Positions 11,646-23,514 of a DNA stretch of 64,000 bases are shown one piece after another. Below the pieces are notes generated by a model. The model was not told the DNA's origin, did not search any database, and saw nothing but the letters and a program-made list of their open reading frames with translations. The first letter of the stretch is position 1; every line of letters begins with the position of its first letter. A program made the position numbers and the translations under genes. Source of the stretch: Asterias rubens (lineage: Eukaryota > Echinodermata > Asteroidea > Forcipulatida > Asteriidae); the NCBI RefSeq assembly GCF_902459465.1, contig NC_047062.1:560501-624500 (forward strand), read 5' to 3'.

Positions 11646-12204
11646 GGAGAGTTTTAATGCAAATTGTTTGTATAATTGTTCAAATATTGTGTAAAAACAA
11701 CTCTTAGTCAATATTATAAGTCACAACTGCATGAACAATCAAATGAAACATTTAAATATAAACAATTAACTAAAATTAAAGAAGACCAACCAAATTGTGG
11801 GTACCTTATTTGTGGAAATTGAATAATTATTGATTTTGTGGTATTGTTAAAACCATGACCCTGTCATACATGCATGTGTGTAGTTATATTCCAGTATGGT
11901 CATACTACGGCTGTCCTCCTCAAAGGTCGATGCAACTTGACCAAACGCCTTCTGTTTTAGAAAATAGATCTCTTGTTTATAAAGCGAAGTTGTCTGGTTA
12001 ATTGGGCGGGCTGGCTTAGACTCAAAAGAGAGTGGAGTCAACACAAATATTAGCAAGCAGGAAGACAGTTCTGGTTGTTATCATTTTATAAACTCCAATA
12101 GCTTAACAGCTGGTCTCTTATTAACTCTCTTATGTATATCAACTCAAGCATATGTAAACGTGTGCACTTTCCCCCCCAACTTGATTGTGCAGCGCCTCTC
12201 ATTG

Positions 12205-12625
12205 TCATGCGACTTGCTGCTGCAGTACAACTTGCTACAGCAGCATGACTTGCTGCTGAAGCATGACTTGCTGCTGCAGTACAATTGCTACAGCAGCATG
12301 ACTTGCTGCTGCAGTACAACTTGCTACAGCAGCATGACTTGCTGCTGCAGTACAACTTGCTACAGCAGCATGACTTGCTGCTGCAGTACAACTTGCTACA
12401 GCAGCATGACTTGCTGCTGCAGTACAACTTGCTACAGCAGCATGACTTGCTACAGCAGCATGACTTGCTGCTGCAGTACAACTTGCTACAGCAGCATGAC
12501 TTGCTGCTGCAGTACAACTTGCTACAGCTGCTGCAGTACAACTTGCTACAGCAGCATGACTTGCTGCTGCAGTACAACTTGCTACAGCAGCATGACTTGC
12601 TGCTGAAGCATGATTTGCTGCTTTG
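12205..12625 (+). repeat. 36-bp minisatellite (TGCTGCAGTACAACTTGCTACAGCAGCATGACT)
   Basis: About eleven units alternating TTGCTGCTGCAGTACAAC and TTGCTACAGCAGCATGAC. Open frames (Cys/Ser-rich, Leu/Gln-rich) appear on both strands because the unit length is a multiple of three; no flanking exon structure supports coding. Confidence 0.95.
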
Positions 12626-12629
12626 CTAC

Positions 12630-13670
12630 GGAAAAGCTACTACCACTATACTGCCGGCACTTGCAAAACAATGTATTAGTACTTAAGAAGGTATACATCT
12701 ATGAGAATATATATTGTGTAGGTATTCCGCATCGAACCTGGAAATCTTTTCAGTGTTTCTGTAATACCTTTAAGTGATTGTTAGCCATGTACACTTTAAG
12801 TAAAATATTGTTAAAAGTGTGTATAGAGTCCGGAGGTTAACAAGCTGGTCTGAAAGCTAATGATATAGTCCTCAATGGCAATCTAAGTCGCCCAAGAAAT
12901 CTTAGTAACAAAGATAACGAAATATTGAAATAAATAAAGACCACAGAAGAGAAAAGGAGATCTCTTTGGTTGAGCTGCAAAGATACCCAGTCTCTCCCTC
13001 TGCTTACTGTTCCCCTTCCCAACAACCTTCAGTTTTCTGCACGGCTTAGGAACTATAAGAAGCAATGCAGAAACAAACAGCGTGACTTATAAACGGATTT
13101 TACTTTGTGATAAAAATACTTTGCAATTGTATATTGTACTTAACTTGTTTGATAACAGTTAGGCTACCGGTAATGTCAATGTGACCCAAGTATTTAGCTG
13201 TCTTCCACCCTGTACAGACTATAGCAAGCCATGGGTGTGTGGCTTTTACCAAAGCATAGGGCCCTCAAATGGCTGTAAGAGTTGACCCACTACCATAACA
13301 CGAAAAGGTAACGGCTTGACAACTGTCATTCTTTCCATGTTAACAAACATCTGCCATTGTATGTTGGACAGAAAGCTGTAGTCTCTACAGGTACATATAT
13401 TCAACAACTGAAATAGATAGCAGCTGGTGTTACTATTGATTCTTTCTTGTAAATAATGGTGTTCTGTTATGGTTTGTCAATAAATTCTGTATTTAATACA
13501 GTTATGCAACAAACATTATGGAGCATTTCAGTTCATTTAAATTTATCCTGTTTAAGTTATGGTTTGCGCTTATCTGGTTATTAGTGTCTGACTGGTGGTT
13601 GCGAATGGGAAGGTGGAGTTATTTGAAGAAAAAAAAAGAGTTATTTTTATACGGTATAAATGTACCAAAG
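12630..13670. other. Intergenic stretch, nothing recognised
   Basis: AT-rich sequence without convincing exons, inverted repeats or arrays. Short open frames on the minus strand (12.84-13.07 kb) have no recognisable content. Confidence 0.5.
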
Positions 13671-13679
13671 TTTAAATAT

Positions 13680-14300
13680 AAAAAATCTCATCGCATTCTC
13701 GGCCTCCTGCGCAGGGCACTTTTACCATGTACAACAGAGGCCAATAAAAAACCTTTAAAGCTCTTGTTAAACCCCAACTAGACTAAGCATGTGAGGCATG
13801 GAATCCCTTTAAAGCTCTTGTTAAACCCCAACTAGACTAAGCATGTGAGGCATGGAATCCCTTTAAAGCTCTTGTTAAACCCCAACTAGACTAAGCATGT
13901 GAGGCATGGAATCCCTTTAAAGCTCTTGTTAAACCCCAACTAGACTAAGCATGTGAGGCATGGAATCCCTTTAAAGCTCTTGTTAAACCCCAACTAGACT
14001 AAGCATGTGAGGCATGGAATCCATCAACCATCACTGATATAAACCGGCATCTTGAACAGGTCCAGCGGCACGGAGCACGGTTTGCCTGTGCTAAATACCA
14101 GATGGCTATTATTCAGCCACCAACCTCCCGGTCGTTGAGACATGATCACTACCTAAAATATGGCATGCCCTCTGTCTCCCTGGACTGCTACAAATATTCA
14201 TTCTACCCTCGTACCATCAGGATCTGGTATAGATTATCTTCTACTGTCGTCAGTGCACCCTCCATCTAAGCATTTAGGCTTGCAGCCCTTCCAGAGATCT
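13680..14300 (+). pseudogene. Non-LTR retrotransposon (LINE) C-terminal remnant with internal tandem duplication
   Basis: Translation reads RILGLLRRALLPCTTEAN, then KALVKPQLD*ACEAWNP, LEQVQRHGARF, RSLRHDHYLKYGMPS and RTIRIWYRLSSTVVSAPS. This is the standard tail of a CR1/jockey-type reverse-transcriptase ORF (LVRPQLEYA, IQRRAARF and WNSLP blocks). It carries stops and a frameshift, so it is dead. The PQLEYA block is repeated in tandem (separate entry). Confidence 0.8.
13752..14022 (+). repeat. 54-bp tandem duplication within LINE coding sequence, 5 copies
   Basis: Five virtually identical 54-bp units (CTTTAAAGCTCTTGTTAAAC ... GGCATGGAATCC). The unit is exactly 18 codons and each copy carries the same TAG, so the array expanded after the element was already inactivated. 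Confidence 0.95.
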
Positions 14301-14419
14301 GGGTAATGGGCCTGCAAGTGTCCGACAGATTCCTCTAGTTTCTCCCTCCAATGCACAGTGTATATAATGTTCATTTTGTCTTGTCCTACACTTTTATTAC
14401 TGGTCACAGCGTCATGCAC

Positions 14420-15035
14420 AGCACATATCCCAGTTTAGCTCTTACCAGCTTTAAGTGTAAAGGGATTACTCCATCAAGTATCAAGTATCTTACTTAGTAT
14501 AGCCATGGAGGTAGAAATAAAATAATTTTGTTCCCCATTTAGTGGGTCCATGTGCCTGTTTGGGGTTTCCCTTTTGCAAAACATCTTGATAAAGGTAATA
14601 AACTAATCTACATGTAAATACAATTTATTTTTATTTTTAAACAAAATTTAAAGTGTTTGTATTCCTAAATAGTTGCATGACATTTGGTGGGGGCGGGGCT
14701 GGAAAGTAACCTTGGATGGGTTATTAGTCGGGTGCTTTGCTTTTGGTATCGAAAACAAAATAATAACCGGCCGGATGTCCGTGTGCTGTATTGGCTTTAC
14801 ATAAGAATCGATACTCAAAGTAAGTCTGGTACCGAGAATAACGAGAGATCGTGTGATATTCGTGAATCTGTGCATTGTTTACTGTATGCAGCATATCGTG
14901 TGTTCGTGATGCTCTTGTTTGATGCTGATTTCATCGCTTTATATCAACAAGAAAACACACTTCTTCTTCGTTTTGGAGAACTATGGAAGTGTGAAATCTA
15001 TTTACAAAACTGTATACGGTAAGATGAGCTAAATT
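14420..15035. other. Intergenic stretch without recognised feature
   Basis: Contains a 112-codon open frame on plus (14684-15022) with no recognisable motif, no splice context and ordinary base composition. I regard it as chance. Confidence 0.4.
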
Positions 15036-15037
15036 TA

Positions 15038-15180
15038 AGGAAAAGTTTCCGTATGTCGCCACCACTTTTTCAATTGATTTGAAATATAGTATAATTAGTA
15101 TCTAATTTACCTCAAAATGAGATATCCCTTGTTGTAAAAATGAGTGAAAAAGTGGTGGCGCGAAACGGAAAGTTATCCCT
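15038..15180. mobile_element. Short palindromic MITE (GTGGTGGCGCCATACGG family), copy 1
   Basis: Terminal inverted repeats GGAAAAGTTTCCGTATGTCG and the complement of GTGGCGCGAAACGGAAAGTT, with the CCACCACTTTTTC/GAAAAAGTGGTGG core and an AT-rich centre (TAGTATCTAATTTACCTC). It is about 140 bp, and close copies lie at 47720-47853 and 54132-54265. Confidence 0.9.
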
Positions 15181-16830
15181 TCTTCTTTTTCTTCCTTGAA
15201 AAGTGCAGCCTTCAATTATTGAAGATGTACGCACTGCGTGTGAGCGCATGCATTGACTTAGGGCATCTTCTTTATTATGTGGACCATTTGTAAGTCTGAA
15301 ATTCGGACCCTGATATTTAGTGAAAGCTATTTTGTTTATTTATACATTGTAATAAACTAAGAGTAAGAGGTACCTAGCAAGATATTATACACAATTTTGA
15401 CAGCCCATGCCTTTCAAATAAATCAAGGTAGAAGATTTCGAGTTCCTGACATCAGCATTTTTGACAGACCTCAACAACCTGTTAGATAATTGAGGTATTT
15501 AAATGATCAAAACTTCATATTTGCAGGGCATTTATTTAAGTTTTGAATGCGCAGGTGGTGGGGGATGTTGACAAGTAATTTAACAGCAAAAAGACAATCA
15601 AAGTCGGACAATAAAAAAAATAAAAATAAAAAAAACAGTAATTTTCCGTGCGTCTTTTTTTTTCCGTCAAAAATATCAACAATAAGAAACACGTGAGTTA
15701 ACCAATTTTTAAGACATTCAATAAGTTCGAAAAAATACAAAGAAAACACGTTTAAATAATGGTTATTTTGTTACAATGATTGCTGCGATACCTGGTCAAC
15801 TATCAGAGTAATCAGTTTTTCAAATCTCCAGCGATGTAATTTTTCCTTGTCTACCATTTACTTCCGCGCGACGTTCATGAATTTTCTGATCGGCCTGTAA
15901 GTTGACCTTTGACACGAGACGTACCCCCTCAAACGTCTGCTTGTAGTCAGGCACCCTCAGTGTTTTTACGGAACGCGATCAGCACATGTTTTTCTGCGCG
16001 ATCTTATACTCGGGCAAAATAATTCTGTCAAGAAAATGACGTTGGCATTTACTGCCGTTCGACAATCCATCGGACAGCTCCACACGAAAAACCAAAACAT
16101 CTTTCAGATGATTTACAACAGAAATACTTTCTTCAGAACGCTAGTTTTTGGAAACTAAATCAACTTCCGTTCAGGTACGTTTGATGTGGATTGTGCAGAT
16201 AATAAAGTCTGGAACGTCATTTTGCAATTAAGTCCGTCTATTTTCTGGAACGTCATGCAAATCTGTCATTTTTTGGCGATCGTCACTTAAAATCTGTTCA
16301 AAATTACTGACGTTTTTTACCTAAAAAAATAAATGTGGACGCTTGAGTTTTTATTTTTGATAGATATTAGGTATGAGAGGCTGCAATAATCAGCGAAATT
16401 ACAGTAGTCTTGTGCCAGAAAAAAAATAATTACAGACAATATTTGCTTTGTTTTTCTGTCAACCTTATGCCCTCCTCTGTCGGGCTTATATTTTCTGTGT
16501 TTGGTGTTTTGTTGATTTTTTTACTGATTTTATTTGAAAGTACATCTGTTGGACCTCATTATAGTAAACAATGAAGTACCTAGTGATTTACTTAAGCTAG
16601 TTTTGAATTAATAAAAAAATAACCACAGGTTTGACTGCTGCAGACTCTACACTTTTAAAATGAACACAACACATTTAAAATTAACTGCTCTATCCTTATA
16701 TGAACATTTTAATAAACCTTAATACGTATACAATTATTTGAAATATCTGAAAAGGTCAAAAATAATTTTTTGAAAAATGACATTTGAGGTTGTAAAATGG
16801 TCCATATTTCAAAGAAGATGCAACAAGCCA
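15181..16830. other. Intergenic stretch, nothing recognised
   Basis: AT-rich, with a more GC-balanced patch at 15.85-16.20 kb containing several ACGTCA/GACGTT motifs. No exon with splice signals was found. Confidence 0.4.
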
Positions 16831-16839
16831 ACAGGAATT

Positions 16840-18740
16840 TGAATCAGGTGCAGATAGAATTATGTACAGGTGCGAGTAAAAAGGCTGGAGATGGGGTTAC
16901 TTCAGTCGTGGGTCCCTTAACACCAGCTTAAAGGCGTCAAGGGACGGTTACGGGCTGGCGTACACTGAACTGAAGACCTGGTATGTGGGATTGTGAATCT
17001 AGAGCCATGACCTCTTGTTTATGAGGTTGACTGTGTCAGATGGGTGCTCAAGGGGATGCCGACCAAGTTGAATCTTATTTTGTACATCATTTGAAGGCGA
17101 CTTTGGTGACGACGTTCCTGTAGAGAAGGCCACTCGAGGTGATCTAGCATGACGGTAATGTTGGGCGCTATCGGTCAATCTGCGCGATCAACTGATCGCG
17201 CTGCGCTATCGACCGATCGCGCTGCGCTGTAGAATAAGCTTGGGCGATATCACGATATTATCGAACATCGCGATATTAATTTGGAAACGATTTCGATATC
17301 GGATGGATTTGGTTTTAATCGAAATATCGATATATCGCGATAATCGCGATATATTGCTAGCTGTATTTGCTAGCTGAGACATCTTGCACCCCCTAGGTTT
17401 GGAGTAAAACCAGAAGAATAGGTCATTAGAACACCTCTCTTATGCTATGACCGCTCTTCTACAACTTTCACTTGGAGTTTGAAGACTGATGATGTCAAAT
17501 TTAACTAATCGACAATCGGTCGATCGCGCAACATTCCTGCACGATCGGTCGATCGCGCAAAACTTTTCCTGCACGATCGGTCGATCGCGCAAAGCCTTTC
17601 CTGCACGATCGGCTGATCACGGAAAAAATACTCGCAGCGCGATCGGTCAATCGCGCAAAAATGTTCATTGCGCGATCGACCGATTGTTGGGCGATCGACC
17701 GATTGCTGCGCGACCAAATTGATCTTTCAATAGCGCAGTGCGATCGGTTGATCGCGCAGATTGACCGATTGTGCCCAACAGTAACACTGCTTGTTCTTCT
17801 ATAATCTCCAATGACAAAACAAGCGTAGCTTCATTGGACTTGCTCTAGCTTCAATCTTGATGTTACGTTGCGTGTTGGGATCCCTTGAAGTTGACTGCTG
17901 GTCGAATAAAGGTGGTATAGACAGCTTCTTTAGTTTTGTGGCTGCTGTGGCTAATAGGAGAAGAAGCCCCTGGTGCAAGTGGCTTTTTTTGTGATGTTGT
18001 CAACATGGGTGTTGAAGCTTAGCCTCGGATCAAGGTGGCTCTGACTACTTGGCACTTTGTTGCATTGAAGCGCATCAGCCATTTCATTTCCCAGTCTTGG
18101 AGGGCATCGATATCCTTATGAAGGCTGACGGATTGTAGAGATGTGTCTGTAAACAACACTGTTGTCTTGGAATAGCCTGGACGTAGTTGTTGAGCTTGAG
18201 AGACAGTCAGGCAGGTCATTAATGTACACTAGAAAGAGTAGAGTGTCGAGTACGCTGCCTTGTGGGACTCCGGATGTGACGCTAGTGGAGGAAGTCTGTG
18301 ATCCATTCCAGTGTCATACCTCTGACACCGTAATGATGGACTTTGTCGAACGCCTTCTCATAATCCAGCAGTACCACAACGATTTGCGAACGATTTGCGA
18401 CTTGGTGTCCAACCCCTTAGCGAGGTTGTCTAGCGTGCAGATGTTTCACAGGATCGATGTTTCCAAAAACCATGCTGAGCATTAGACAGGATCTTGTTGT
18501 CGGCAAGGTTGGATCACAGCACAATGGATGATATGCTCGCACAGTTTACACAGCACTGATGTTAGGGAGATGGGTCTATAGTTAGCTGCGTCGCACCGGC
18601 TTCCCTTTTTGAATAGGGGGACGACATGGGCTCTCTTCGATAAGGATGGTACCTTCCGTTGATTTATTGAGGCCTGGCAGATTAGGCTTACTGCAGGAGC
18701 AATCTTATGGGCATGCAGCAAAAGCTTGTACAAGGATTGA
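16840..18740 (-). pseudogene. LINE reverse-transcriptase remnant, interrupted by an insertion
   Basis: On the minus strand from 18740 downwards: VPLFKKGSRCDAANYRPISL, then LLDYEKAFDKVHH (with frame changes), FINDLP-like sequence, and LFQDNSVVYRHI where the catalytic YADD-type box should be. After the insertion at 17160-17779 it continues as LEWPSLQERRHQSRLQMMYK, TRGHGSRFTIPHTR and a tail near 16840. The block order is that of a non-LTR retrotransposon. The Asp-Asp pair of the active site is lost and several stops are present. Confidence 0.85.
17160..17779. mobile_element. Palindromic CGATCG-rich element inserted in the LINE
   Basis: Ends are inverted repeats: GTTGGGCGCTATCGGTCAAT ... complement of ATTGACCGATTGTGCCCAAC, continuing through TCTGCGCGATCAAC. 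The interior contains direct units with CACGATCGGTCGATCGCGCAA (about 17510-17660). Between 17225 and 17345 it holds a GGGCGATATCACGATATTAT/ATATCGCGATAATCGCG fold-back. The LINE reading resumes on the other side, so it inserted after the LINE. Confidence 0.8.
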
Positions 18741-18744
18741 AATT

Positions 18745-19100
18745 TGCGTAGAGTATCTGGTATGCAGCCAGAGGGTTAAACCTGCATGCACAAATTTAGA
18801 TCAGGCCATCAAGTTTGCGTGCTCAGCAAAGGCTGAAGTTTATGCGAGAATTGAAGTTTGCGCCCAACAATACTACTGAATTAGATGCATTGTTTCTAAT
18901 AAACAAATCAGGCAAATTTAGGAATGTTCACATAGAAAAAGTTTTGATCAGGGTGTTTATTTTGACAGCGGCTCCAGGAGGAGTCAAAGAGCTTGTGACA
19001 TTTGCTCTATTTATTTTACTCACAATGCAGAAGATTGTGAATTTTATGATATCAATTGAAATAAAGATATTTTGTTCACAAACAATTCCTTATATGTTTA
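18745..19100. other. Region upstream of the M14 peptidase, possible 5' UTR
   Basis: A polypyrimidine tract ending TTTTTTGCAG at 19110 precedes the coding exon by about 90 bases and could be the acceptor of a 5' UTR exon. A short duplicated motif (AAATTTGCGT/GAAGTTTGCG) recurs. No promoter element was recognised. Confidence 0.35.
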
Positions 19101-19197
19101 TTTTTTGCAGTCTGGTTAACTGGTTACCATTCTACACTGAGATGTTAGAATGTTTTGAACTACGACAAATGTTGTGGTAACCAACCATCTGGTCATT

Positions 19198-22100
19198 ATG
19201 GATTCATCACACGAAATGGACGGCCATCGATGCAGCACAGAGAACCTAAGACCACAGAAGCTGCTCCAAACAAAAGTCTGGTCTAATATCTTACTTTACA
19301 AATGTTTTTTTCAGTTAGTTGTTTTAGTTACTTTCATTTGCCTTTCAATAGTCAGTGGGAGAGATGTCCAACCCCAACATGAACATTACACACCAGATTA
19401 CAAAAATTATCACAATTTGTCACAGATAGCAACTCAACTTCATGACCTTGTCGCTAAAAATCCAAACTACATTAAATTAGACTTGAAATACACGTCACGT
19501 ATCGGCAATCCGCAATATATCCTTCATCTTTCAAATTTCTCTAACTCAAGAACAGCGAGTGGATTAGTTGGTCTAGCCGCAGCAAAACCAAAGATACTTT
19601 TATCCTACGGTGAACACGCCCGCGAGTTCTTCCCAGTAGAGAGCTTGTTTCATCTTCTACGCAATATAACCGGTGGGTTGAGGGCGTTGCATGGCTCACC
19701 AGCCGAGAGTTTCTCTCGTATGATTCTCACAAGGTTTGATATTTATATTATCGCCATGGCAAACCCAGATGGGAGGCAATATGTGGAGAGGAATAAGAAC
19801 TATTGCTGGAGAGGGACCAGTGTTGGAGTCGATTTAAATCGGAACTTTGATTGGAGTTTTGGAGGAGTAGGAAGTTCTGGTGACCCTAAAGATGAAGAGT
19901 ACAGAGGGGAATTTGCTCACTCCGGTAAGACATCTATTGCATACATTATTAACCCTAACCACAACAAATGATCCTAGTGCATGTTGTGGCTAAGCTGAAC
20001 AAATTTATAACCCGCATATTGTCTAATCATTATGACCATCCACTTAGCCAGTTTGCATATTGATATAATGTTTTAAAATGCATCTACACAGTACACAGTC
20101 AACTCTCCTAGTTTCTGACCATTCCATATCCTTCAATGTGTTTTGAATGATAGATTCACTATGCCAATCTGTAATGTGAAATTGCATTGAATGTACTACA
20201 CAGTACACAGTCAACCCTCCTACTGTCTGTCCATTAAATCTCATCTACTGTGGTAACAATACATAAACTATGCCAGCCTGCAATATGATGAAGTTGTGAA
20301 TAAAGCCACACACGTACACAGTTACTTCGGTACACAGTTGTGCCACAATACACAACCAATGCAGTGAGTTGAATGGTTTCAAATGATTGGTTTACTCTCT
20401 GGAAAATGTTACCAAAAGTAGGAGGGTTAAAGGGACATGTTGCTTTGGATCGGTCAAGTTGGTCTTGAAACATTTTGTTATGAAATGTATTGGGTTAGAA
20501 AGATGTTTTGAAAGTGGAATTAATGATCCACACAAACATGCCTCGAAACTGCGTGGTTTTAATTTTACTTTGATAACTAACACAGTTGGCTATTTTATGG
20601 AATCAAAACCTGGACTTCAGAAATGGCATGCCGTGTTAGTCACGACGCATCAGGAAAACCATGACATTTTGCATATTTGTGTGGAACGCTGTCAGAAACA
20701 ACTATTTTGTGAAGATTTTACTTTGATGTTGACATTTTTGTTATTGTTGTACGTTTCAGAGCCAGAGTGTGGAGTATACCTTGACCTAACAGCAACTCAT
20801 ATATTTGATGCCTTCGTATCTCTACATTCAGGAATCAAGCAAATCTATTTGCCCTTCGCTGGTAAGTGGAGATCAATCATTGGTCAAAGGTACCCATGTG
20901 ATGCATAAAACTTAATGAAATAGAATTTGTTGGAAGCTTTAATTATGTATTACTTCACCAACATCAAAGAAGTTTTTAAAAGGTTCAGTGAAATGATGAA
21001 CTGGTTATTAAATCAATACACATCAAAACAACAAGCGGAAAAAAAATACAACCACTCACCTGTTAAGGTTTTTTCTGGAAAATCTTTTGCCTACATCTAA
21101 GAACATCAAACAAAATAATGAAACTTGTATCTTTACATTTAAATTGCAGACTCCAAGTCCAAGAAAGCCAAAGCCAAGCCGGTAAACATAGATGAGCAAA
21201 TGGACTTAGCTAAGAAGATGGCTGCGGCTACTCATAACTCATTTTCTTATGGTGTTGGCTACAATATCAATGACTACCCTGCTGATGGGGCTGTCTTTGA
21301 CTACATGGCTGGTGTAAAAAAAGTAAGAACTTTGATCACTTATTGAGAATGTTACTGGACCTAGCAGAGGAAGATGGGTTCTTTAAACGCTCCTACTCTT
21401 GGTATAAAACAGTGACCAACAATTTGAAACCAGTAATAAGGACCTAGGCTGGGAAAGTGAGAAGGTGGGCCAGGGTAACCTTGGGTTAAAAGCACTGATG
21501 CTGCAAGACGGCTCTACACCAACCACTATTTTGTGATATGCAGCGCTGGATCATTTGCAGCAAGTTGTTGCCGCTTGACTGTGGACATTGTGTTACATAC
21601 ACCACACCAGGTGTTCTGTGGTAATTTCACTCAATATGTACAAATCTTTTATATTATTGTACTTTGTTGTTTCAGATTCCTTTTTCCCTCGCCATTGAGC
21701 TTTGGGGTGAGGGAAATACAAAGAATGGAAAGTGCTTTGACCTCTTCAACCCACCTCATCAGAACTTGCAGGTAATTAGTACTCATTTTGTTTCACATAC
21801 ATTAAAAGTTATCCACTGCCAAGTTTCAAGGGAATTGTAAATTAAATTATAGGTTCCATTGTAGATTCCAGCTGAATACAGTGTCTACTTTTTGAGAAAT
21901 CAACGAAAATATGTCAAGGTATTTTCATCAAAAATGTTGATTGCCACATTTTGTGAGGTGAGGTAGGTACCAATCTCATCTCTGTCTGCAGCATTATTTA
22001 GCTGACACCACAGAATTTAAATGATCTCCAAAAATGTATAAGATTCAAAGTTTATGACATACTTTTATTGATTTCTAATCAACAGAGACAATTGAGTTAT

Positions 22101-23514
22101 TGATTTCTAATCAACAGAGACAATTGAGTTATTGATTTCTAATCAACAGAGACAACTGAGTTATTGATTTCTAATCAACAGAGACAATTGAGAAACAAAC
22201 AGATTTTAACAAGATGCTTACTACCGTTACAATCTTTAAAAAAACTTAAAAGCCTCTTTTGGGGGGCGGGGGGGGGGGGGGGTGGTTCGTAACCAAAGTT
22301 CAATCCTACCTTGAAAAAGAAACATACCAGCATCTACCAAACAAATAGTTTGAGGTAACCAAGAAAGAAATGATTGTACATGTATGTATCAATAGTTTTA
22401 TTAGTGAAATAAGAACAATGAAGTAAGAACAAAATAAGTAAGTAAGAAATAAGTAGGTCTTTGGAAGGATTCCAACCCCCCTATAGTGACATATTAAGTT
22501 GAGTCAATTAATCTCTTTCAGAGATGGTAAAGGCCATTATTGCCAAAAGGCAATAGTTCTGTTTCAAATTTATTTCTCAAGAATTTTATACTGAACAAAA
22601 TTCAAAATGAAATAATGTGTATACTCTGTCAATAGTATAATAACATGTCATGTCCACATACTATTTTGTCTTTGTAGAGTGCACTTGAGTCTGTGATGCC
22701 TATTTATGAGACATTATTCACATATCTTATACATTGGAAGGAGAAACAAGTACATAAGATGTTTCATCAAGATGAGGTAAGATCCTTTCACTATAGTTAG
22801 CTATCTAATGACCCTTGCATTAATATAGTTGAAAAATAAAAGGTTCTAGTTGAAAAGACATATGAAGTAGGATCTTATCTTTATATTTTATACATTGGTG
22901 ACACTAGAAAGTATTTTTGGAGCATACCATACATTTATATAATATTTGATTTGGTATGATGCCTAATCACCATAGAAGTGAAATACCCAAACATGGTCTG
23001 AGAGAAAAGTCAAATGGTCCTCATTGGGATTGAACCCAAGACCCCTGACACTATTTGATCTGGTATCAAATATTGTGTATGTTACTTTGCCTTGTAGCGC
23101 ATCCATCCAACGCCGAGAAAAAAATGTGGTTTTTAGGGGAAATGTAAGGGAGTAAACTGCTGTGCCTTAAAGCACAGTTGGTAGAGCATCTGCCCAGAGT
23201 GTCAGGGGTCTTGGGTTCATATCCCAATGAAGACCATTTGATTGTTCTCTCATCCCATGTTTGGTTTGATGTGACTCTGTAATAAGTTTTGTCACATAAT
23301 TATTTATGTTCATACTATTTTTTGTCCCAAGGAGCCTGTGTTTGGTCTGCCTCTTGGTTATATCCTAGTTGGAATCACATTCTGTCTCTTCCTTCTGATG
23401 ATGTGTCAACAATACAAGCCATATGGACTTAATTTCTATCAACGTAAGAGGGTCGTCAGTTTACGATCTTTGAGTTCATCTTTTGCAGCAGCAAGTGGAA
23501 TTAAAATGACGTAA
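19198..23514 (+). CDS. M14 zinc carboxypeptidase with two predicted membrane segments, 6 exons
   Basis: Exons 19198-19924, 20760-20861, 21150-21322, 21676-21771, 22678-22776 and 23332-23514 join in frame to 459 residues. The first ATG in frame (MDSSHEMDGH) is taken as start. Residues about 31-54 are a hydrophobic segment (signal anchor or signal peptide). The peptidase domain (about 68-380) keeps the zinc ligands in YGEHAREFF (His140, Glu143) and SLHSG (His265). It also keeps the substrate-binding GVDLNRNF, the HSEPE motif formed across an exon junction, and the catalytic Glu342 in AIELWGEG. Residues about 407-424 form a second hydrophobic helix followed by a basic tail. The enzyme should therefore be catalytically competent and tethered, removing C-terminal residues; substrate preference cannot be read. 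I cannot assign a vertebrate orthologue. Confidence 0.9.
20040..20425 (+). repeat. Dispersed repeat related to the 118-bp array
   Basis: Contains GCATCTACACAGTACACAGTCAAC twice and CTATGCCAGCCTGCAATATG. The same words, inverted, make up the array at 11.0-11.6 kb, and a third relative lies at 36.6-36.8 kb. It sits in intron 1 of the M14 gene. Confidence 0.75.
20424..20690. mobile_element. Partial copy of a TTAA-flanked palindromic element
   Basis: Starts GGTTAAAGGGACATGTTGCT and continues TGGATCGGTCAAGTTGG, GCGTGGTTTTAATTTTACTT and CGTGTTAGTCACGACGC. This corresponds to the left half and centre of the full copy at 44960-45350; the right half is missing. Confidence 0.75.
22073..22200 (+). repeat. 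About 32-bp tandem repeat, 4 copies
   Basis: Units of TTGATTTCTAATCAACAGAG followed by ACAATTGAGTTA in intron 4 of the M14 gene. It does not touch a functional splice junction, unlike the arrays in the other genes. Confidence 0.9.
22985..23265. repeat. Inverted pair of tRNA-derived repeat fragments
   Basis: At 23160-23250 a tRNA-like segment (CACAGTTGGTAGAGCATCTG ... GGGTTCATATCCCAATGA) is present on plus. Its complement (CATTGGGATTGAACCCAAGA) is at 23018-23042. The pair folds back around 23.1 kb in intron 5 of the M14 gene. Confidence 0.7.

Noticed and set aside
12086-12686. Cys/Ser-rich and Leu/Gln-rich frames on both strands
   Set aside because: 36-bp satellite keeps several frames open; no homologous protein or exon context.
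14684-15022. 112-codon plus-strand open frame
   Set aside because: No recognisable motif, no splice or poly(A) context, and length within chance expectation for the region.
17489-17722. 70-77-codon frames rich in Arg/Ser/Asp on both strands
   Set aside because: They come from CGATCG palindromic repeats inside a transposable element.
19174-19197. Earlier start (GTG) for the M14 peptidase
   Set aside because: The codon at 19174 is GTG; nuclear animal genes start at ATG, so 19198 is used.
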